Source: Woeseiaceae bacterium (GTDB lineage: Bacteria; Pseudomonadota; Gammaproteobacteria; Steroidobacterales; Woeseiaceae). From it: 64,000 nucleotides of DNA. Of this stretch, positions 50,917 through 58,696 are shown piece by piece. Made by a program: the position numbers and the translations under genes. Positions within the stretch are counted from its first letter, which is position 1. Each line of letters starts with the position of its first letter. Below the pieces are notes generated by a model. It made no database searches and was not told the DNA's origin. It saw only the letters and a list, made by a program, of their open reading frames with translations. Location: the NCBI GenBank assembly GCA_028280615.1, contig JANQLK010000057.1, positions 168,798-232,797 of the forward strand, in the 5' to 3' direction.

Positions 50917-52190
50917 CGCGTATCGCGCAGGTCGGCCGCGAGCAGCAGCTCGCCGAGTGCGTGATAGTTGAGTGGGTCGAGGCCGGTCGTGTCCTCGATC
51001 TTTGCAAGCCGCTGGTACACCGTGTTCGGGTGGACTTCGAGCCTGCGTGCGGCGTCGAGCGCGTTCATGCTTGCATCGGCGTAGGCTTTGAGCGTCTCGA
51101 CGAGCTTGCCGCGCGACCTGCGGTTCGCGGCGACGAGCGCATCGGCCCAGCTCGGCAACACGCGGTCGAGCGCGTCGGAAGCGCCCGCGATCATGAGGTC
51201 GCGCAGCGCGAGGTCGCCATAGGAGACGACGCGGCGCGCGACGTCCGCGAACTCCACAGCCGTCCGCGCCTCGCCGAGCGCGCGCGGCACGAGCGCCGTC
51301 GACGGTACGTCGGCGCTCAGGCCGATCAACGCGGAGGGGCCGATGTTGAGCAGCCGCTCGCCGAGGCGCAGGGCGAGCTTCGCCTGCTCCGGCGTCCAGC
51401 CCGATTGCCGGCGCGTGCCCGAGAACACGGCGAGGGCGAGGTTGTCGCGCACGCCCGTCAACGCCCTCAGTCCGAGCGACCGCGTGGCGTCGACGAGCGA
51501 TTCGGCCATGCGCCGTGCGCGGGCCGGGTTCTCCATCTCGGCTGCATCGACCGAGCTCGCGACAACGACCACGTAGGCACGGCGCTGTTCCAGGTAGCCC
51601 GCGCGGCGCAGGACGCCCGCGACCCGGCCGTCGGACTCGTCGTAGCCTTTCAGGAGAATGTCGAGCAGCTCGGCGTTGCGGTCGACGTCGGCCTCTGCGA
51701 TTGCGCGCGCGTTGGCGACGTATTCGGCGGCCAGGATATTGCTGACGCAGTCCGTGTATTCGATCGCGAAGTCGGCGATGGCTTCGACGATCTCTGTCAG
51801 GTTGCCGGCATCGGCCAGCGTCGTCGTGGCAGCGTCGCGAATCCAGCGCGCGATGAGCCGGTGGCCCAGGCGGTAGCCGTGCAGCGAGGCCTCGAGCGGA
51901 AAGCGCTGCACGGCGCGAACGGCCGCGTGCGCCCGCACGAAGCCGAAATCGCCGACCCGCCCGGTCGCAATCATGTCGCGCATCGTGCCGATATGCCGCT
52001 CGGCATGCGCCTTGAGCTCGGGCACGACGTCGGGATTGCCGGATGCCCCAAACTGCGGAATCTCCGCCATCGTGCTGCGGCCGAGTGCCACGCTGACGAG
52101 GGTCCTCGTGCGATCGAGCTCGCCCGTGATCGCGCCGACGACGCCGAGCTCCGCGAGGCGCTCAAGCTGCCGTTCCAGCGACTGGTTCAT
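50913..52190 (-). CDS. PucR/CdaR-type transcriptional regulator
   Basis: 425 residues from ATG 52190. N-terminal helical domain (EASLHGYRLGHRLIARWIRD, EIVEAIADFAIEYTDCVSNI), central GGDEF-like domain without catalytic residues (RRAYVVVVASSVDAAEMENP, LGEARTAVEFADVARRVVSY), and C-terminal PucR helix-turn-helix LVETLKAYADASMNALDAAR followed by RLEVHPNTVYQRLAKIEDTT and GLDP. Likely controls neighbouring catabolic genes. The TATGTG-N7-CACATA repeat at 52370 lies in the shared upstream region. Confidence 0.88.
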   Translation of the reverse strand: MNQSLERQLERLAELGVVGAITGELDRTRTLVSVALGRSTMAEIPQFGASGNPDVVPELKAHAERHIGTMRDMIATGRVGDFGFVRAHAAVRAVQRFPLEASLHGYRLGHRLIARWIRDAATTTLADAGNLTEIVEAIADFAIEYTDCVSNILAAEYVANARAIAEADVDRNAELLDILLKGYDESDGRVAGVLRRAGYLEQRRAYVVVVASSVDAAEMENPARARRMAESLVDATRSLGLRALTGVRDNLALAVFSGTRRQSGWTPEQAKLALRLGERLLNIGPSALIGLSADVPSTALVPRALGEARTAVEFADVARRVVSYGDLALRDLMIAGASDALDRVLPSWADALVAANRRSRGKLVETLKAYADASMNALDAARRLEVHPNTVYQRLAKIEDTTGLDPLNYHALGELLLAADLRDTR

Positions 52191-52290
52191 TTCAGAGAAC
52201 CCTTAGCGAAAACGCCGTTCCGGAGGGCGACGCCGTGCTCCGGTCGTGCCTGTCCACATCTCTCCATGTCTCACAACCTGTGCCTGTCCC

Positions 52291-52336
52291 ATTTCGGCCC
52301 CCATTTCGGCCCCCATTTCGGCCCCCATTTCGGCCC
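52291..52336. repeat. 12-bp tandem repeat ATTTCGGCCCCC, nearly four units
   Basis: Units begin at 52291, 52303, 52315 and 52327; the last is truncated. It lies in the PucR upstream region, next to two copies of GTGCCTGTCC (52246, 52280). Confidence 0.85.
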
Positions 52337-52369
52337 GTAATCGGGGGCTCGGCTGCGATGCGACCAAAA

Positions 52370-52388
52370 TATGTGCATTTTACACATA
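52370..52388. promoter_or_regulatory. Inverted repeat TATGTG-N7-CACATA
   Basis: Six-base arms at 52370-52375 and 52383-52388 with an A+T-rich centre, in the region between divergent pucR-type and YCII-like genes. A plausible operator for the PucR-type regulator. Confidence 0.5.
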
Positions 52389-52481
52389 AGATTGACCTAG
52401 ATCGGGTGGAATTACCCAGTGATTTACACAGGGCTGCCGTCTAGATTGTGCACTGTCAACCATCAATGAGAGGAAGAGACA

Positions 52482-52796
52482 ATGGCGAAGTACCTGTTCG
52501 TATACCACGGCGGCTCGCATCCCGAGACCGAGGAGGAGGTCAAGCAGGTCATGGACGACTGGGGCGCGTGGTTCGGCGGCATGGGCGCGGCCGTGATCGA
52601 CGGCGGTAACCCGGTCGGGATGTCGACGACCGTGCATCCCGACGGCAGCACGACCGCGGACGGCGGCTCGAACCCGGCGAGTGGCTATAGCCTGATCGAG
52701 GCGAGTGACGATGCCGATGCCGTCGGGAAGGCAAAAGGCTGCCCGATCCTCAAGGCCGGCGGCTCGGTCGAGGTCGCCGAAGCACACGATATGTAA
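52482..52796 (+). CDS. YCII-related small protein
   Basis: 104 residues from ATG 52482, with GAGAGGAAGA upstream. Signatures are MAKYLFVYHGGSHPETEEEV, VMDDWGAWFGGMGAAVIDGG, NPASGYSLIEASDDADAVGK and CPILKAGGSVEVAEAH, the dimeric ferredoxin-like YCII fold. Cytoplasmic, no membrane segment. These are common partners of ECF factors but none is adjacent. A strong hairpin follows. Confidence 0.85.
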   Translation: MAKYLFVYHGGSHPETEEEVKQVMDDWGAWFGGMGAAVIDGGNPVGMSTTVHPDGSTTADGGSNPASGYSLIEASDDADAVGKAKGCPILKAGGSVEVAEAHDM

Positions 52797-52804
52797 GTAG
52801 GACT

Positions 52805-52833
52805 GCACCGCGATGGCAAGTTCATCGCGGTGC
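52805..52833 (+). terminator. Strong hairpin after the YCII-like gene
   Basis: GCACCGCGATG paired with CATCGCGGTGC (11 perfect pairs), loop GCAAGTT. T-run is poor, so confidence in termination is limited. Confidence 0.5.
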
Positions 52834-52961
52834 GGCCCGCCTTCCGTTAAACGCTTGTTTCCTTCCGCGGCGCCAATCCCTCGGCTCGTCGCAAAGCGGT
52901 TGGAGTGTTCGAAGGTCTTCGCTAGAGTGCCGGGACGCTCACCGTTCGGAAACGACAAGCA

Positions 52962-54095
52962 ATGAAAAAACAGCTCACGACACTGTTCCTCGCGTTCGCG
53001 ATGTCTAGCGCCTGTGCGCAGGGCGACCTGCCGTTCAACGTCGACGAGGTCAATCGCTTCAGCCAGCCCTGGGCCATGGCATTTCTGCCGGACGGCCGGA
53101 TCCTCGTGACCGAAAAGCGCGGTACGCTCAGGATCGTCGGCCAGGACGGTGCCCTGCACGGCCAGGTTCGCGGCGTCCCGGACGTCGACTATGGCGGCCA
53201 GGGTGGTCTCGGCGACGTCGTGCTGCACCCGGATTTCGAGGACAACAATCTCGTCTACCTGAGCTACGCCGAGGGCGGGGCCGGCGGCACGCGCGGAGCG
53301 GCGGTGGCTCGCGGGGTCCTCGAGCTGGGCGACAGCGGTGGCACGCTGACCGACGTCGAGGTCATCTGGCGCCAGTATCCGAAGCTCGTGGGCTTCGGCC
53401 ACTACGGCCACCGGATGGCGTTCGACGACGACGGCTACCTGTGGATCACGTCGGGCGACCGGCAGAAGTTCACGCCGTCGCAGGACATGCAGAGCACGGT
53501 CGGCAAGGTCGTGCGTTTGCGGGACGACGGCAAGGTGCCCGACGACAATCCCTTCGTCGACTACTACAGCGACGATGCCTTCGTCGACGACGAGGGCGTG
53601 TATCCGGAAATCTGGTCTCTGGGCCACCGCAACCCGCTGGGCATCGCCTTCGACCTCGACGGCCGGCTCTGGGTCACCGAGCACGGCCCGCGCGGCGGCG
53701 ACGAGCTGAACCTGATCAGGCGCGGCGCCAACTACGGTTACCCGGTCGTCTCCGACGGCGTGCACTACGACATGCGCCCGATCCCCGATCACGGCACGCG
53801 GCCCGAGTTCGCGGCGCCCGCGATCTCGTGGACGCCCGTCATCGCGCCCGGCAACATGATCGCCTACTCGGGCGACAGGTTCCCGGACCTGCGGGGCGAT
53901 CTCCTGATCTCGGGTTTATCGACCCGGGCCATCATCCGCATCGAGATCGACGGCGAGAACGCGACCGAGGCGGAGCGCTACCCGATGGGTGCGCGCATCC
54001 GCAGCGTCATGCAGGGCCCGGAAGGCAACCTCTGGGTGCTCGAAGACGAGCGCGGCGACAGCCAGGGGCGCTTGCTGAAGCTCACGCCGAAATAG
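52962..54095 (+). CDS. Exported PQQ-type aldose sugar dehydrogenase (YliI-like)
   Basis: 377 residues with a signal peptide (LTTLFLAFAMSSACAQ). A six-blade propeller of the soluble glucose dehydrogenase family, with FSQPWAMAFLPDGRILVTEK, GGQGGLGDVVLHPDFEDNN, FGHYGHRMAFDDDGYLWITS with the catalytic His region, IWSLGHRNPLGIAFDLDGRL, WVTEHGPRGGDELNLI and NYGYPVVSDG. It would oxidise aldoses in the periplasm with PQQ. PQQ synthesis genes are not in the window. It leads the probable carbohydrate locus that follows. Confidence 0.9.
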   Translation: MKKQLTTLFLAFAMSSACAQGDLPFNVDEVNRFSQPWAMAFLPDGRILVTEKRGTLRIVGQDGALHGQVRGVPDVDYGGQGGLGDVVLHPDFEDNNLVYLSYAEGGAGGTRGAAVARGVLELGDSGGTLTDVEVIWRQYPKLVGFGHYGHRMAFDDDGYLWITSGDRQKFTPSQDMQSTVGKVVRLRDDGKVPDDNPFVDYYSDDAFVDDEGVYPEIWSLGHRNPLGIAFDLDGRLWVTEHGPRGGDELNLIRRGANYGYPVVSDGVHYDMRPIPDHGTRPEFAAPAISWTPVIAPGNMIAYSGDRFPDLRGDLLISGLSTRAIIRIEIDGENATEAERYPMGARIRSVMQGPEGNLWVLEDERGDSQGRLLKLTPK

Positions 54096-54160
54096 CGTCG
54101 ATACTCAACCCGTCATCGCCAATGCCCCGACATCGGAGATAGTGTCAAGACTCCGAAACT

Positions 54161-54238
54161 ATCGTAGGAGCGGCTTCCAGCCGCGATAAAGCGCCAATAT
54201 TGTCAACGGCTGATCGCGGCAAGATGCCGCTGCTACGG
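54161..54238. repeat. REPIN: two REP elements in inverted orientation
   Basis: GTAGGAGCGGCTTCCAGCCG begins at 54164 and is followed by CGAT (first REP, 54161-54187); 54212-54237 is the inverted partner, whose reverse complement reads CGTAGCAGCGGCATCTTGCC then GCGAT. They are 24 bp apart, between convergent genes. The first element is identical to the one at 28515. Confidence 0.8.
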
Positions 54239-54240
54239 AA

Positions 54241-54282
54241 AGAGGCCGAGCCGCATTGATCCATCAACGCGGTCCGGCCTCT
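54241..54282. terminator. Inverted repeat between convergent genes
   Basis: AGAGGCCG (54241) pairs with CGGCCTCT (54275), with an inner CCGC/GCGG pair. It may serve either convergent gene; T-run is short. Confidence 0.45.
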
Positions 54283-54293
54283 GGGGGAGACGA

Positions 54294-55295
54294 TCAGGCG
54301 ACCAATCTTGTACCGTCGTCCGCCACGAGCGACGCTAGCACTCGGCGCTGGCCCTCGAACGGCCGCCGGCCGTGCATCACGAGGAAGTTGTCGATCAGTG
54401 CGACGTCGCCGGTCTGCCAGGCGAGGTCGAACGACAGGTCGTCGGCGAGATCGATCGCGACCTGCATGCTGTCCACCGGGATCGGCGAGCCGTCGCCGAA
54501 GGCGATCGACTTCGTCGGGTCGTTGCGCGCATCTTTCCAGCCGCGGAACGCCGCAATCAGCTGATTGAAGAACACCTTGCGGCCGTCGACGAGCGTGCGC
54601 ACGGCCGGCAGTTTCGGCGTCGTCGCGCGCAAGGTGTCGTCTTCAAGCCACTCGAAGCTGTAGCCGAGCTTCGTGAGTCGTGCCTCGGCGGCTTGCTTGT
54701 CGTCGGTGTCGAGCATACTGCGCCAGCTTCGGCCCAAGCCTGAACTCGGGTCGTCGACGCCGGGCATCGTGTTCGAGTAACGCACACCCAGGCGCTCGCA
54801 GTCGGCGACGAACTCGGGTACCCGCTCCTGCATCTGCTTCAAGAGAATGTCGGAACGGCACAGCGGCGTCTGGCCTCGCTTTGCCGGCGCATGCTCGCAG
54901 CAGAAGAACAGCATCGACGGGAACAGGGGCGTCTGCGCCATTTCGTGATGCAGGAAGATCGAGAAGTCGGGCGGCGCCTCGTTGGCCGTGAACACGAGTT
55001 CGGTGCGATTTACGCGCACGGCGTTCGACAGCGACTCCTGGTAGGTGAAGCTCGGTAAGCCGAAGGCACGTATAAAGGCGTCGAAGTCGTTCGCACCTTC
55101 GACCGGAAAGCCGCGGAACAGGATCGCGCCGCTGACGGCCAGCTCGTCGATGAGCCGCGACCGCTCGCTCGCTATCCAGTTTCTCGTGTCTTCAATGCTC
55201 GCGCCGTCGGTCTGCAAGGCGTAGACGAGCGGAAACGCCTCCGGGTGAAACTGCTGGCCGTCAACGGCCACGCTTACAGTGTCTAGGCTTGTCAT
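54294..55295 (-). CDS. TauD/TfdA-like Fe(II)/2-oxoglutarate oxygenase
   Basis: 333 residues. Iron ligands are in FLHHEMAQTPLFPS (HxE type) and the distal His in DNFLVMHGRRPFEGQRRVLA, where the Arg binds 2-oxoglutarate. GAILFRGFPVEGANDFDAFI and SNAVRVNRTELVFTANEAPP are family elements, and CCEHAPAKRGQTPLCRSDI is typical of the SyrP-like branch. The substrate is unknown. It is last in a three-gene run with the aldo-keto reductase and Gfo/Idh protein. Confidence 0.88.
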   Translation of the reverse strand: MTSLDTVSVAVDGQQFHPEAFPLVYALQTDGASIEDTRNWIASERSRLIDELAVSGAILFRGFPVEGANDFDAFIRAFGLPSFTYQESLSNAVRVNRTELVFTANEAPPDFSIFLHHEMAQTPLFPSMLFFCCEHAPAKRGQTPLCRSDILLKQMQERVPEFVADCERLGVRYSNTMPGVDDPSSGLGRSWRSMLDTDDKQAAEARLTKLGYSFEWLEDDTLRATTPKLPAVRTLVDGRKVFFNQLIAAFRGWKDARNDPTKSIAFGDGSPIPVDSMQVAIDLADDLSFDLAWQTGDVALIDNFLVMHGRRPFEGQRRVLASLVADDGTRLVA

Positions 55296-55347
55296 GTCGG
55301 TACCTTGTTGCGGTGGCCGAGCCCGGGCGCTTCGCCCGCGCTCGACG

Positions 55348-56322
55348 TTAGTCGTAAATCGGGTAGAACTTGTTGAACGCGGCCTCGCAGAACACGGCGG
55401 TGTCGTTGAAACGGCGGTTCCGGTTGAGCGCCGAGATCGCGCTCATCTCCTTGTCGTCGAGCTCGAAGTCGAACAGCGCGAGGTTCTCGACCAGCCGTTC
55501 GCGGCGCGTGGTTTTCGGAATGATCGAGGTGCCGCGCTGCACGCCCCAGCGCAGCACGATCTGCGCGGGTGTCCGGCCGACACGCTCGGCGGCCGCGAGC
55601 ACGGCCGGCGCCGTGAGTACCGTGTCCGCGTCGGTCGCCATGTCGAGCTCGACGTACGACAGCGCGCCGAGCGGCGAGAACGCAGTTACGGCGATGCCGT
55701 AATCGCCGGCGAGCCGGATCAGGTTCTCCTGGGTAAGAAACGGGTGCGACTCGATCTGCAGCATCGCGGGCTTGATCGTCGCGTAGGCCATGAGGTCGTT
55801 CAAGAGTCCCGAGTTGTAGTTGCAAACGCCGATCTGCCTGACGAGTCCCGCACTCACGAGTTCCTCCATGCCGGCCCAGGTCTCGGCGAGCGGGACGGGG
55901 TCGATCTGCATGGCCGGGTCGTCGGCATCCGGATCCGCGAACCACTCGGCCGGGTAGCGCTCCTCGAAGGGCACGAACCTGAGCGAGATCGGGAAGTGGA
56001 TGAGATACAGGTCCAGGTAGTCCAGCCCGAGGTCCTTGAGTGAGCGCTCGCAGGCCGGGCGAACGTGCTCCTTGCGGTGGTAGGTATTCCAGAGCTTGGA
56101 CGTGATCCAGAGCTCCTCGCGCGTGCACAGCCCCTCATCGATCGCCTGCCTAATACCCTCGCCGGCCTCCACCTCGTTACCGTAGTCCGACGCCGAGTCG
56201 ATATGCCGGTAGCCGACCTCGATGGCGTCGCGAACCGTCTTCGCCGTATCGGCGCGGTCGATTTTCCATATCCCCAAGCCCACGGCCGGCATTTGCGTGT
56301 TCCCTACGGCGATCGTCGTCAT
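55348..56322 (-). CDS. Aldo/keto reductase
   Basis: 324 residues from ATG 56322 (a TTG at 56346 would extend it). Catalytic tetrad is present: Asp/Tyr in HIDSASDYGNEVEAGEGI, Lys in WITSKLWNTYHRKEHV, His in YLIHFPISL. NADP site at IIPKTTRRERLVENL. It has a 30-residue insertion after FPISL (FVPFEERYPAEWFADPDADD) like xylose reductases, compatible with an aldose or sugar-derived substrate. Operon with the Gfo/Idh gene 25 bp upstream. Confidence 0.92.
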   Translation of the reverse strand: MTTIAVGNTQMPAVGLGIWKIDRADTAKTVRDAIEVGYRHIDSASDYGNEVEAGEGIRQAIDEGLCTREELWITSKLWNTYHRKEHVRPACERSLKDLGLDYLDLYLIHFPISLRFVPFEERYPAEWFADPDADDPAMQIDPVPLAETWAGMEELVSAGLVRQIGVCNYNSGLLNDLMAYATIKPAMLQIESHPFLTQENLIRLAGDYGIAVTAFSPLGALSYVELDMATDADTVLTAPAVLAAAERVGRTPAQIVLRWGVQRGTSIIPKTTRRERLVENLALFDFELDDKEMSAISALNRNRRFNDTAVFCEAAFNKFYPIYD

Positions 56323-56347
56323 CGCGTCTCGAGCTCCTGAAGCCAAG

Positions 56348-57565
56348 TCAAAGTATGTCGTCCAGCTTGTTGTCGCTTAAGAACGTGGCGATGTCGATCG
56401 GCTCGCCGCTCGCCACCGACGCCTGCGCGGCCGAGGCGATGACGATCGACCACAGGCCCTGCATCGGCGTGGCGGCGTCCGTGTCTTCGCCGTCCAGCCG
56501 GTCCGCGAAAGCCACGTGCTCGAAAAACGTCGCGCCGTGATGGCCGCTCTGTTCGATCTCCTTCGTATAGCGCACCTCGACATCGCGCGACGCATCGTCC
56601 TCACCGAGCTCGATCTGCAGTCGCGAGCGCGATACGTCGTCGTTCTGGAAATCGAAGCGCTCGCTCGCGCGCAGACGGCCCCGCGCGCCGCTTACAATCA
56701 GCTCCTCGCAGAAGACCGGCGCGAACATGTTGAGCGTGAAGCTTGCGCGGACGCCATTGTCGTAGTCGATGATGACGAACGCGTGATCGTCGATGTCCGA
56801 CGCGCGGCCGCCGTGCTCGAAGTCTGCGAAATTGACGGCCCGGCCGCCGCTTGCGTAGACGCGTTCAGGTGCCGCGCCGGCGAACAGACTCATCAGGTCG
56901 AAGTAGTGGCAGCACTTCTCGACGAGCGTGCCGCCCGAGAACTCGTTGAACTTGTTCCACTGGCCGACCTTGTCGAGGAACGGCGGCCGGTACTCGCTCA
57001 TGCTGATCGTCTTGATGTCGCCGATCGTGCGGCGATCGAGCGACTCGTAGCGGGCCTCGACGTACGGCGCCTTGTAACGGTACTGCAGGCCGACCTGGAC
57101 GAAGCCCGGGTAGTCGTTCGCGATCTCGACGATGCGCTTCGCATCGGCGAGCGTCGTCGCCATCGGTTTCTCGAGGAATATCGGCTTGCCGGACTTCGCC
57201 GCGGCTTCGAAGACGTCGATGTGGGTGTAGTTCGGCGTGCAGATCATGAGCGCGTCGGCCGCGGGGTCGTTGACGGCAGCCTCGAGGGTCTCATGCCGCG
57301 CGAGCTCGGTCTTCGCATAGCGCGCAAAGCGTTCGCTCGCGACGCTCAAGCTGTGCGCGCTCGTGTCGAAGATGCCGTTGATCGCGACGCGGCCGATCAT
57401 GTGCGCGACATACATGTGCTCCTGGCCGATCGTGCCCGTGCCGATGACGTTGACGCGGTGCCTCGGTGCCTGTCGAGCGTAGATGTAGCGGTCTTCCTCG
57501 GCGATGTGCCGCTGGCCGGATGAGCGCTCGAAAAAGCGCAGCCTGGGTTTATTGCTCGAGCTCAT
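56348..57565 (-). CDS. Gfo/Idh/MocA family oxidoreductase
   Basis: 405 residues. N-terminal NAD(P) fold with RVNVIGTGTIGQEHMYVAHM, ICTPNYTHIDVFEAAAKSG and the signature EKPMATTLADAKRIV (EKP motif). The C-terminal substrate domain has GGTLVEKCCHYFDLMSLFAG, with the catalytic His-like Cys-Cys-His, and ALFTLNMFAPVF-like strands. An unusual basic extension of about 35 residues precedes the Rossmann start. Such enzymes oxidise inositols, amino sugars or other sugars. Divergent from the LacI gene. Confidence 0.9.
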   Translation of the reverse strand: MSSSNKPRLRFFERSSGQRHIAEEDRYIYARQAPRHRVNVIGTGTIGQEHMYVAHMIGRVAINGIFDTSAHSLSVASERFARYAKTELARHETLEAAVNDPAADALMICTPNYTHIDVFEAAAKSGKPIFLEKPMATTLADAKRIVEIANDYPGFVQVGLQYRYKAPYVEARYESLDRRTIGDIKTISMSEYRPPFLDKVGQWNKFNEFSGGTLVEKCCHYFDLMSLFAGAAPERVYASGGRAVNFADFEHGGRASDIDDHAFVIIDYDNGVRASFTLNMFAPVFCEELIVSGARGRLRASERFDFQNDDVSRSRLQIELGEDDASRDVEVRYTKEIEQSGHHGATFFEHVAFADRLDGEDTDAATPMQGLWSIVIASAAQASVASGEPIDIATFLSDNKLDDIL

Positions 57566-57654
57566 CGTGTTGCGGTCCCGTGCGAGGGTGCCTGGGCGTC
57601 GCCGCGAAGTCGCGCGGCATACTCAGTATTCGTGCGTTCCGGTAAGCTAACACG

Positions 57655-58668
57655 ATGATGACGAACAGCAACTGGCAGAAAAAACGCGTGACGATCAAGG
57701 ATATCGCGCGCGCGGCGGACGTCGACCCGTCCACGGTGACGCGGGCGCTGCAGGACAGCCCGCGCGTCAAGCCCGCGACACGCGCGAAGATCGCCGCGCT
57801 GGCGAGCGAAATGGGCTACGTGCCCAATATGGCCGCGCGCACGCTGGTCAACCGCCGCAGCGGTCTGGTCGGCGTCGTCATTCCGGACCTCACCAACCCG
57901 TTCTTCCGCGATCTCGCGAAGGGCATCGAGGACGAGGCGGCCAAGCACGATTTCCGCACGGTCGTGAACGACACGCGCGGTGTCGAGTCGGCCGAGCGCG
58001 AGGCCGTGAACCTGTTCCTCGAGCTCAAGGTGGACGGGCTGATCGTGCCGATGGCGCGCTGCACCGAGGCCTACTACGAACAGCTCAACGCGACCGTGCC
58101 CGTCGTGCACGTCAATCGCGACGACACGCCGCATCACGTGAGCTGCGATACGGTCGAGGGCAGCGTCCTGATCATGCGGCACCTGTTCGAGCTCGGACAC
58201 GAGCGCATCGGCTTCGTCCGCGGACCGGCCGGCCCCGGCCGGGAGCCCAAGATGTACGCCTACCGGCGCTCGCTCGAAGAGCGCGGCATCGACTACGACC
58301 CGGACCTGATCTTTACCTTCGATGGCACGCTCGAAAGCAGCGCGCGCATCGTCGAGCAGCTCCTGGCTCTCGACGCGATGCCGACCGCGGTGTTCGCGCA
58401 CAACGACGTCAACGCGATCGCGATGATTCATGCGCTGCGTGTACGCGGCGTCGAGGTGCCGAAGGATATCTCGATCGCGGGCCACGACGACATCCAGCTT
58501 GCCGGCTGTGTCGATCCGCCGCTCACGACCGTGCAATGGCCGATGTATGAACTGGGACAGCAAAGCGTGCGTTACCTGTATGCGCTTGGCCATGGTCAGA
58601 CGCCGCGCGAGGCGCAGCTGCCACCGCCGAAGCTGATTGTCAGGGAGTCGACGGGCAGCCCCGCTTGA
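57655..58668 (+). CDS. LacI family regulator
   Basis: 337 residues. HTH VTIKDIARAADVDPSTVTRA followed by LQDSPRVKPATRAKIAALAS and the hinge NMAARTLVNRRSGLVGVVIP. The periplasmic-binding-like core has LGHERIGFVRGPAGPGREPK and VFAHNDVNAIAMIHALRVRG, ISIAGHDDIQLAGCVDPPLT. ATG 57655 or 57658 starts. It sits between the divergent Gfo/Idh operon and the TonB receptor. A LacI-type palindrome over the receptor promoter is the best candidate operator. Confidence 0.94.
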   Translation: MMTNSNWQKKRVTIKDIARAADVDPSTVTRALQDSPRVKPATRAKIAALASEMGYVPNMAARTLVNRRSGLVGVVIPDLTNPFFRDLAKGIEDEAAKHDFRTVVNDTRGVESAEREAVNLFLELKVDGLIVPMARCTEAYYEQLNATVPVVHVNRDDTPHHVSCDTVEGSVLIMRHLFELGHERIGFVRGPAGPGREPKMYAYRRSLEERGIDYDPDLIFTFDGTLESSARIVEQLLALDAMPTAVFAHNDVNAIAMIHALRVRGVEVPKDISIAGHDDIQLAGCVDPPLTTVQWPMYELGQQSVRYLYALGHGQTPREAQLPPPKLIVRESTGSPA

Positions 58669-58696
58669 GCACGAGGCGGCCTGCCGGAAAACCCGC

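Noticed and set aside
52291..52336. CRISPR array
   Set aside because: 12-bp units without spacers; a simple tandem repeat.
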